A DNA stretch of 8,782 nucleotides from an uncultured Oscillospiraceae bacterium (GTDB lineage: Bacteria; Bacillota; Clostridia; Oscillospirales; Ruminococcaceae), in NCBI GenBank assembly GCA_900539195.1, contig UQBC01000053.1, positions 1 to 8,782 on the forward strand. The letters run 5' to 3'. The number at the start of each line of letters is the position of its first letter. The stretch's first letter is position 1. The position numbers and the translations under genes are program-made. A model generated the notes under the pieces. The model was not told the DNA's origin. It searched no databases and was given only the letters and a program-made list of their open reading frames with translations. Positions 1-4,208 of the stretch are shown here, in pieces.

Positions 1-9
1 TTCATCCAT
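1..9 (-). CDS. First codons of a gene running off the left edge
   Basis: Only Met-Asp-Glu is visible. The call rests on a good ribosome binding site on the minus strand (AAAGGA, about 19-23) nine bases before an ATG at 9-7. It is the next gene in the same direction as the small genes to its right, and it starts 34 bases after a terminator hairpin. Nothing can be said about its product. Confidence 0.45.
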
Positions 10-42
10 AATGATTTTCCTTTCTGTAAAATGGGTAATATA

Positions 43-69
43 AAAACAGCACCGTGAAAGTGCTGTTTT
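43..69 (-). terminator. Rho-independent terminator after the 47-aa gene
   Basis: Perfect 10-bp arms (43-52 and 60-69) close a 7-base loop. On the minus strand the stem ends in a run of five T followed by an AT-rich stretch, so it works best in that direction. It overlaps the stop codon of the small gene at 68-211. Confidence 0.8.
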
Positions 70-211
70 AATCCTTGTTTTTAGGATTCCCGTTTTCTTT
101 AACTATCGCACAAATTATTTCCAATATCAGAAACACCCATGCTGTTATAAAGCATTCGTTCGGGGTCTGCCCATTATCAAGGGCGTATAATAATATAAGT
201 GTTGATAACAT
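68..211 (-). CDS. Small hydrophobic (probably membrane) protein, 47 aa
   Basis: This frame runs from ATG (211-209) to TAA (70-68). The ribosome binding site AAAAGGAGATAAA directly before the ATG is among the best in the window, which is the main reason to call it real. The protein starts MLSTLILLYALDNGQTPNEC and continues with a hydrophobic stretch rich in Ile, Leu, Val, Phe and Trp at roughly residues 20-36, ending in a charged Lys/Asn-rich tail. One membrane segment is likely, perhaps with a hydrophobic N-terminal anchor. It sits between two terminators, downstream of the acidic 70-aa gene and the toxin-like fragment. No function is recognised. Small phage or toxin-locus accessory proteins often look like this, but that is inference. 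Confidence 0.65.
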   Translation of the reverse strand: MLSTLILLYALDNGQTPNECFITAWVFLILEIICAIVKENGNPKNKD

Positions 212-235
212 TTTATCTCCTTTTAGGCATAAGAA

Positions 236-257
236 AAACACCCTCGAAAGGGTGTTT
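236..257 (-). terminator. Rho-independent terminator after the acidic 70-aa gene
   Basis: Perfect 9-bp arms (236-244 and 249-257) with a 4-base loop are followed on the minus strand by TTTTTCTT. The hairpin overlaps the TAA stop of the upstream gene (258-256). It lies only 24 bases before the next ATG, leaving no room for a separate promoter between them. Confidence 0.85.
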
Positions 258-468
258 AATCTATAAATTTAACGGATTCAATGTCGTCATCTATTAAAAG
301 TACTGTCGTACCATCATCATCTTGATAACGGACACCATCTTCATCTTCACCGTCATCATTTGTAACGATGCAATCGCCGATGCATCGCCCTCTGTATATT
401 GTTCCGTCCTTGCAATATACAATAGATTTACGGTCATCAATTTCTAATTGTACTATATAGGGTTTCAT
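256..468 (-). CDS. Small acidic protein, candidate partner of the toxin-like fragment
   Basis: This is a 70-aa protein of unknown function. It is strongly acidic: 19 Asp/Glu against 8 Lys/Arg, with Asp-rich clusters around residues 36-42 and 49-51 and at 60-62. The pattern of an early GTIYRGR segment, a negatively charged middle, a DDGTTVLLI strand and a final IESVKFID strand suggests a small beta-barrel (SH3/Sm-like) fold. Similar short acidic proteins are scattered through Clostridia and their phages (recollection, not searched). Its ATG (468-466) overlaps the stop codon of the Ntox50-like frame by one base, and its ribosome binding site AGGTGAT lies within that frame's last codons, so the two are translationally linked. 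Position, size and acidity fit an immunity protein, but the fold is generic and the role is inferred. Confidence 0.7.
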   Translation of the reverse strand: MKPYIVQLEIDDRKSIVYCKDGTIYRGRCIGDCIVTNDDGEDEDGVRYQDDDGTTVLLIDDDIESVKFID

Positions 469-1088
469 TACTTATCACCTCTTCCTTTTGTCGGGAAAAC
501 ATTAGTGCCTCTGTCAGAATACTTGATTTGAATTGTTCTTGTTTTAACATAACGTCCCAATCTTTTATCGAAAGTAACACCAACATCAAACGGTAATTCA
601 ATAAACTCATCTGGGTATTTACTGTTTTTGCAAAATTCCAACTCACCGGTACCTGCACAATTATCAACGATGGTTTGTGGGTCAATATTATCCAGCAATC
701 GACTCTTTGGCTTTTGCTTTGAATCAGGATTTTTCTTTATATCATCGAGCGCTTGCTTGACTTGCTGTTTCCAGACCTTTCCGGTTATATGTTTCTTTTG
801 ATGATTTTCGTCGATTTCTTTCTTAATATTGCCGTTTTTAAGGTCACTATGAAAAGAATTTTCTTTTTCTTTTATTATAGCATCTTTTTCAGCTTTGTCA
901 ATTTCTAACTGCTTAATTTTCTCTTGCTCAGCCTTAACCGCCGCCTTATAGCTTGCAGTCGTCTTTGCCGCCTGACTGCGACCGTATCCCGGAGTAGCGG
1001 TGCGGTCGGGCTTGTATGTAAGCCCGTTTTTCTCACAGTAGCTTTTAAGCTGCTGTTCCTGCTGCTCGGAGGTGCACCCACCCTTTAT
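468..1088 (-). pseudogene. Start-less C-terminal fragment with an Ntox50-like polymorphic toxin domain
   Basis: The frame is open for 206 codons between an in-frame TAA (1091-1089) and the stop at 470-468, but contains no ATG or GTG, and the TTG at 698-696 has no ribosome binding site. It is therefore best read as the 3' end of a longer gene. The first ~45 residues carry GGCTSEQQ and PGYGRSQAAKTT. Residues ~47-80 are a Lys/Glu-rich probable helix. From residue ~95 the order HQKKHITG, NIDPQTIV, AGTGELEF, then FDKRLGRYVKT, IQIKYSDRGTNVFPTKG matches the Ntox50 (polymorphic toxin type 50) pattern of a KHI-G motif, a GTG motif and a terminal YS-x-x-GT-x-x-x-P. Ntox50 is known at the C-termini of phage head (MuF-like) and secreted toxins and is predicted to be an RNase. 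Sampled 60-base lines are low in GC (22/60 at 481-540, 16/60 at 841-900) against 33/60 in the transporter at 1381-1440, hinting at foreign origin. Confidence 0.65.
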
Positions 1089-1118
1089 TTAATAACCATA
1101 GGTTTATTGACATACTGA

Positions 1119-1143
1119 AAAGAGCGACTCACGGTCGCTCTTT
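1119..1143 (-). terminator. Rho-independent terminator of the yeiH-like gene
   Basis: Perfect 10-bp arms (1119-1128 and 1134-1143) enclose a 5-base loop. On the minus strand the stem runs into CTCTTTTC, a short T tract. It begins 18 bases after the transporter's stop codon and separates that gene from the toxin-like fragment. Confidence 0.8.
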
Positions 1144-1161
1144 AGGAATTTATAGATATGC

Positions 1162-2241
1162 TTATATGTCAGAATAGAATATGCCTGTTGCAAGCTGAAC
1201 GACTATTGACACCGCTGTTATCGAACACCAGCAACAGAAGCCGAGAATAATCGGCTTGCCGCCTTTTTTGACAAGACTTACAATATTGGTACCAAGTCCT
1301 ATTGCGCCCATCGCCATTGCTATAAAGAACTTTGCCAGCCACTTCATGGCAGGGACAAACATATCGGAGTATGCGGCTGTAAATCCGCATTCGGGCAGTA
1401 CGCCGATAACCGTAGTGAGAAGCGACGCTCCGACAAACCACAGAATAAACCATGGGAAAATTTTCTTGAACGAAAATCCTTTAGCGCCGGCTGTCTTTGC
1501 TTTTCTTGCTCGGTAAAATGCAAGTACAAGAGTTATCGGTATTATCGCAAGAGTTCTTGTAAGCTTTACGGTAACTGCGGCTGACAGAATACCGCTTGTG
1601 TGGTAAAGATTTTCCGCCGTGGCGGCTGCTGCGGTAACTGAAGACGTGTCGTTTACGGCAGTTCCGGCAAATACCGCAAAACCCTCCGTGCCAAAGCCTA
1701 TAGCCTGTCCGAAAACAGGAAAGATAAGCGCCGCCAGAATGTTGAAAAGGAATATTACCGATATCGAACGTGCAACGTCTTCATCGTCTGCGTCAATAAC
1801 GGGTGCGCTCGCCGCAATAGCAGAACCTCCGCAGATAGAAGAGCCGACACCGATCAGGCAGGCGGTTTTCGGATCGATCTTCATCAGCTTCATAAGCAGG
1901 AATGACACGATAAGTGATACCGATATAGTGCAGACAATTACAGGCAGGCTCTTTGTGCCGACCTGTGCTATCATTCCGAGATTGAGGGTAAAACCGAGGA
2001 TAATTACGGCATATTGAAGTATCTTTTTTGAAGTGAATTTCACGCTGCCGCTGATTTTACCGTTGCCTGCAAATTTCGGTGCGACAAGTGAAATGATCAT
2101 TCCGGTAAGTATTGATATAACAGGTGCGCCTATAAGTTCCATCGAAAATCCGCCGAAATTCAACGAACCGAGAAATGTTGCAAATCCTGCGATAAGTGCG
2201 CACATAAGTATGCCGGGACCGTTCTTTTTGATAAATGTCAT
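1162..2241 (-). CDS. yeiH: YeiH family (UPF0324) putative anion/sulfur-compound exporter
   Basis: This is a 359-aa polytopic inner-membrane protein, close to the ~350 aa of E. coli YeiH. Some ten hydrophobic segments run through the whole chain, beginning at residue ~9 (GPGILMCALIAGFATFLGSL). The family hallmark is the Gly/Ser-rich stretch around residues 128-147 (GVGSSICGGSAIAASAPVI), followed by the acidic DADDED loop and the FAGTAVNDTSSVTAA segment. The family is labelled putative sulfate exporter (TIGR00698/COG2855); the substrate is not firmly established. The start at 2241 is supported by AAAAAGGAG a few bases upstream. It is divergent from a LysR-type regulator, mirroring yeiH/yeiE in enterobacteria, so control by that regulator is expected. 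The family assignment is secure; the transported compound is not. Confidence 0.92.
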   Translation of the reverse strand: MTFIKKNGPGILMCALIAGFATFLGSLNFGGFSMELIGAPVISILTGMIISLVAPKFAGNGKISGSVKFTSKKILQYAVIILGFTLNLGMIAQVGTKSLPVIVCTISVSLIVSFLLMKLMKIDPKTACLIGVGSSICGGSAIAASAPVIDADDEDVARSISVIFLFNILAALIFPVFGQAIGFGTEGFAVFAGTAVNDTSSVTAAAATAENLYHTSGILSAAVTVKLTRTLAIIPITLVLAFYRARKAKTAGAKGFSFKKIFPWFILWFVGASLLTTVIGVLPECGFTAAYSDMFVPAMKWLAKFFIAMAMGAIGLGTNIVSLVKKGGKPIILGFCCWCSITAVSIVVQLATGIFYSDI

Positions 2242-2271
2242 TATATTTCTCCTTTTTGTTTTTGCTACTTG

Positions 2272-2300
2272 ATTATATCACGGGTTTGTGATAAAATCAA
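2272..2300 (-). promoter_or_regulatory. Promoter of the yeiH-like gene
   Basis: On the minus strand TTGATT (2300-2295) and a consensus TATAAT (2277-2272) are separated by exactly 17 bases. The -10 lies about 30 bases before the ATG. A perfect palindrome abuts the upstream side of the -35 and another fills most of the spacer, as expected of a LysR-controlled promoter. Confidence 0.75.
2276..2293. promoter_or_regulatory. Spacer palindrome, candidate LysR activation site
   Basis: TATCAC-N6-GTGATA is a perfect 6-bp inverted repeat that lies between the -35 and -10 boxes of the yeiH promoter and slightly overlaps the -10. Its centre is 29 bp from the centre of the larger palindrome at 2301-2326, close to three helical turns. 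That matches the usual pair of recognition and activation half-sites of LysR proteins. Assignment to the neighbouring regulator is inferred. Confidence 0.55.
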
Positions 2301-2315
2301 ATTATCATTTAATAT
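2287..2315 (+). promoter_or_regulatory. Possible promoter of the LysR gene
   Basis: TTGTGA (2287-2292) and TAATAT (2310-2315) have a 17-base spacer, each matching four of six consensus bases. Transcription would start inside the palindrome at 2301-2326, so the regulator could repress its own synthesis. The match is modest and the region is AT-rich. Confidence 0.3.
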
Positions 2316-2326
2316 CAAATGATAAT
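2301..2326. promoter_or_regulatory. Perfect 10-bp inverted repeat, candidate LysR operator
   Basis: ATTATCATTT (2301-2310), a 6-base spacer, then the exact reverse complement (2317-2326). It sits immediately upstream of the -35 box of the divergent yeiH promoter and 21 bases before the lysR start codon. This is the standard location of the recognition binding site of a LysR regulator, serving both activation of the divergent gene and autoregulation. Confidence 0.7.
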
Positions 2327-2347
2327 AAAAATTTATGAGGTGGCGCT

Positions 2348-3223
2348 ATGGTAGACAGCAGAATCAAGACATTTCTTGCACTGTGCAGAAATATGAATTA
2401 CCGCCGCACGGCAGAAGAGCTGAGTCTCACACAGCCTGCAGTGACGCAGCATATAAAGTTTCTTGAAAATGAATATAATTGCCGGCTCTTCAGTTATGAC
2501 AGGCGGACGCTCAGCCTCACAAAAGAGGGCAGACTGCTTCAGAACTATGCTGAAAACGTATTGTATCAGGAGCGGAAGCTGTCTGAGAAGATGAAATTTC
2601 CCGAAAGTACAACGCTTTCAATCGGTGCAACGAAAACTATCGGTGAATATGTTATACCGCCGCTTATAAAGCGATATCTTGACGAACCTACAAAAAATAT
2701 CACGGTCGACGTTGACAACACCGACCGCTTGCTCGGCAGGCTGAAAAACGGTGAGCTTGACTTTGCGCTTATAGAGGGATTTTTCGACAGAAATGAGTTT
2801 GCAAGCAGGTTGTACCGTCATGAGCCTTTCATCGGAATATGCGGTAAAGAACATCGTTTTGCAGGTAAGACGGTAAGTCTTGAAGATGCGCTTGAAGAAA
2901 ATCTGCTGATACGGGAAAAGGGCTCGGGAACACGAACAATTCTTGAACAGCTCCTGACCGAGCACAACTATATGGTCGAACACTTCCGTCGCATTACTTG
3001 TATAAGCAGTTTCGGGCTTATGACGGAGCTTATTTCTTCTGGAACAGGGATAACATTTGCCTATGAGGCGGTACTTGCGAGCGGCTGTGTTGCGCCGTTT
3101 TATATAACAAAAACCGATATGTTCAGGGATTTCAATTTTGTATACCTTGACACACCGGACGCAAAGAGTGCGGTGGAAGATTTTATAAATGGCGGTTGCG
3201 AACAATCTTTCGGTATGATATAA
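2348..3223 (+). CDS. LysR-type transcriptional regulator (YeiE/CysL-like)
   Basis: The 291-aa length is typical for the family. Residues ~3-62 form the winged helix-turn-helix DNA-binding domain, with the diagnostic pattern NYRRTAEELSLTQPAVTQHI followed by LENEYNCRLF and LTKEGRLL. Residues ~88-288 are the periplasmic-binding-like effector domain, with TIGEYVIPPLIKRY at its start and the REKGSGTR motif shared with the YeiE/CysL/selenium-metabolism-type members. GAGGTGG lies five bases before the ATG. It is divergent from the YeiH-like transporter and very probably controls it through the palindromes between them; in bacteria such pairs are linked with sulfur-compound handling, but the effector here is unknown. 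An AraC gene begins 26 bases after its stop, with no terminator between, so they may be cotranscribed. Confidence 0.92.
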   Translation: MVDSRIKTFLALCRNMNYRRTAEELSLTQPAVTQHIKFLENEYNCRLFSYDRRTLSLTKEGRLLQNYAENVLYQERKLSEKMKFPESTTLSIGATKTIGEYVIPPLIKRYLDEPTKNITVDVDNTDRLLGRLKNGELDFALIEGFFDRNEFASRLYRHEPFIGICGKEHRFAGKTVSLEDALEENLLIREKGSGTRTILEQLLTEHNYMVEHFRRITCISSFGLMTELISSGTGITFAYEAVLASGCVAPFYITKTDMFRDFNFVYLDTPDAKSAVEDFINGGCEQSFGMI

Positions 3224-3249
3224 TTATAAAAACGCTTCGAGGTGATAAA

Positions 3250-4071
3250 ATGCACAGTGCCGTATATCCTGTTTTAGGCAACGAAACAGGGCTTCCTTTC
3301 TATCTGTCAGGGATAGGCAGGACGGAGCCCGAGTTTCATGTAAAACGTGAAAATGGGCTTACCTCGCACCAGCTCCTGTTTACTGCAAATGGGAGCGGCA
3401 TACTTCGAGTCGGGGATAAAAGATATATCCTTGAAAAGAACTCTCTGTTGTATCTTCCGCCCGCACTGCCGCACGAATATTATCCCGAGCGCGGGGATTG
3501 GACTACCTGCTGGATGGTGTTCAGGGGAGATAAGCTGGCGGATATTATGAAAAGTATGGGTTTTGACGGTGAGATGGTTGCAACAGGGGCTGATATTTCC
3601 GCATTTCAGAAAATATTCGAGCGGATATTATCGCTTGCGTCCGATAACCCGCATAACAACGAAAAATGCTCACTGCTCATATACAATGCCGTGCTTACGG
3701 CTAAAGGCATTTTTGACGGAAGAAGCGCTGACGGCAGTACAGGAAGCACTATAGTTGACGAGGCTGTACGGTACATAAACGAGCATTCAGGCGCAGATAT
3801 AACACTCGGAGAACTGGCAGAACTTTCGGGGGTATCACCACAGTATTTCGGGCGGGTTTTCAGACAGCGTCTTGGTATGCGCCCGATGGAATACGTCGCC
3901 CGCGTCAAGGTTTCAAAAGCAAAGACTATGCTCCTCGATTCGGATATCCCTGTGGCTGAGCTTTCGCAAAGACTGGGATATACAAGTCCGACCTATTTCG
4001 GTATAGTGTTCAGAAAATATGAGGGAGTTTCACCGTCTGAGTTCAGAAAAAACAGAGGTAATATAATTTAG
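3250..4071 (+). CDS. AraC family transcriptional regulator with cupin sensor domain
   Basis: This is a 273-aa protein. I start it at 3250 rather than at an in-frame ATG at 3196, because GAGGTGAT stands just before 3250 and the longer form would overlap the upstream gene. Residues ~20-105 form an AraC-type cupin ligand domain (LLFTANGSGILRVGDKRY, then LLYLPPALPHEY). Residues ~170-270 hold the double helix-turn-helix domain, with LGELAELSGVSPQYFGRVFR and VAELSQRLGYTSPTYFGIVFRK ending in GVSPSEFR. Proteins of this build typically sense a sugar and activate nearby carbohydrate genes; the glycosidase operon follows 137 bases downstream, making it the obvious target. The ligand cannot be read from the sequence; a galactose-containing saccharide is inferred from the operon. 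Confidence 0.92.
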   Translation: MHSAVYPVLGNETGLPFYLSGIGRTEPEFHVKRENGLTSHQLLFTANGSGILRVGDKRYILEKNSLLYLPPALPHEYYPERGDWTTCWMVFRGDKLADIMKSMGFDGEMVATGADISAFQKIFERILSLASDNPHNNEKCSLLIYNAVLTAKGIFDGRSADGSTGSTIVDEAVRYINEHSGADITLGELAELSGVSPQYFGRVFRQRLGMRPMEYVARVKVSKAKTMLLDSDIPVAELSQRLGYTSPTYFGIVFRKYEGVSPSEFRKNRGNII

Positions 4072-4142
4072 AGCTATCCGTTTTAAATACTGCCCGGTAT
4101 TGATTTTAGTTTCAAAAAGTTAGAATTGTCACTAATTTAAGA

Positions 4143-4172
4143 TTGACTTCAAGTCCCTTTCCGATATATATT
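4143..4172 (+). promoter_or_regulatory. Promoter of the glycosidase operon
   Basis: TTGACT (4143-4148) and TATATT (4167-4172) each match five of six consensus bases, with an 18-base spacer. The -35 overlaps a short palindrome, GACTTCAAGTC (4145-4155). Upstream, AGAATTGTCACT (4122) resembles AGATTGACTT (4140) as an imperfect direct repeat about 18 bases apart, which could be AraC half-sites next to the -35; that part is weak. Confidence 0.6.
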
Positions 4173-4200
4173 ATTATTGTGATTTAAATATCGGAGAGGG
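4155..4200 (+). promoter_or_regulatory. 13-bp inverted repeat enclosing the -10 region and covering the Shine-Dalgarno sequence
   Basis: The left arm CCCTTTCCGATAT (4155-4167) pairs with ATATCGGAGAGGG (4188-4200) with one G-U wobble at 4159/4196 and a 20-base loop. The right arm contains GGAGAGG, the ribosome binding site of the GH59 gene. In a transcript started upstream the hairpin would mask that site. In a transcript from the promoter at 4143-4172 the left arm is absent, leaving it free. It could equally be a DNA operator. Confidence 0.5.
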
Positions 4201-4208
4201 GTGCATTT

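Noticed and set aside
75..266. 63-codon plus-strand frame at the left end
   Set aside because: It has no ribosome binding site and runs through two terminator hairpins; the opposite strand carries a short gene with a strong ribosome binding site.
437..685. 82-codon minus-strand frame overlapping the toxin fragment and the acidic gene
   Set aside because: It is out of frame with the Ntox50-like sequence and overlaps two better supported frames.
468..698. Complete 76-aa gene starting at TTG (698-696)
   Set aside because: There is no Shine-Dalgarno sequence before it, and the homologous domain begins about 35 codons further upstream in the same frame.
1619..2017. 132-codon plus-strand frame inside the transporter gene
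   Set aside because: It is antisense to the conserved YeiH signature, has no ribosome binding site, and its low-complexity Ala/Pro/Ile composition reflects the opposite strand.
2618..3205. 195-codon open frame on the minus strand opposite the LysR gene
   Set aside because: The plus strand encodes a full-length, recognisable regulator. The antisense product has no recognisable domain and is rich in Cys, Arg and Tyr, as expected of a shadow frame.
4087..4100. Possible terminator after the AraC gene (ATACTG-CC-CGGTAT)
   Set aside because: The loop would be only two bases and the stem is short with a wobble pair; the following T tract is weak.
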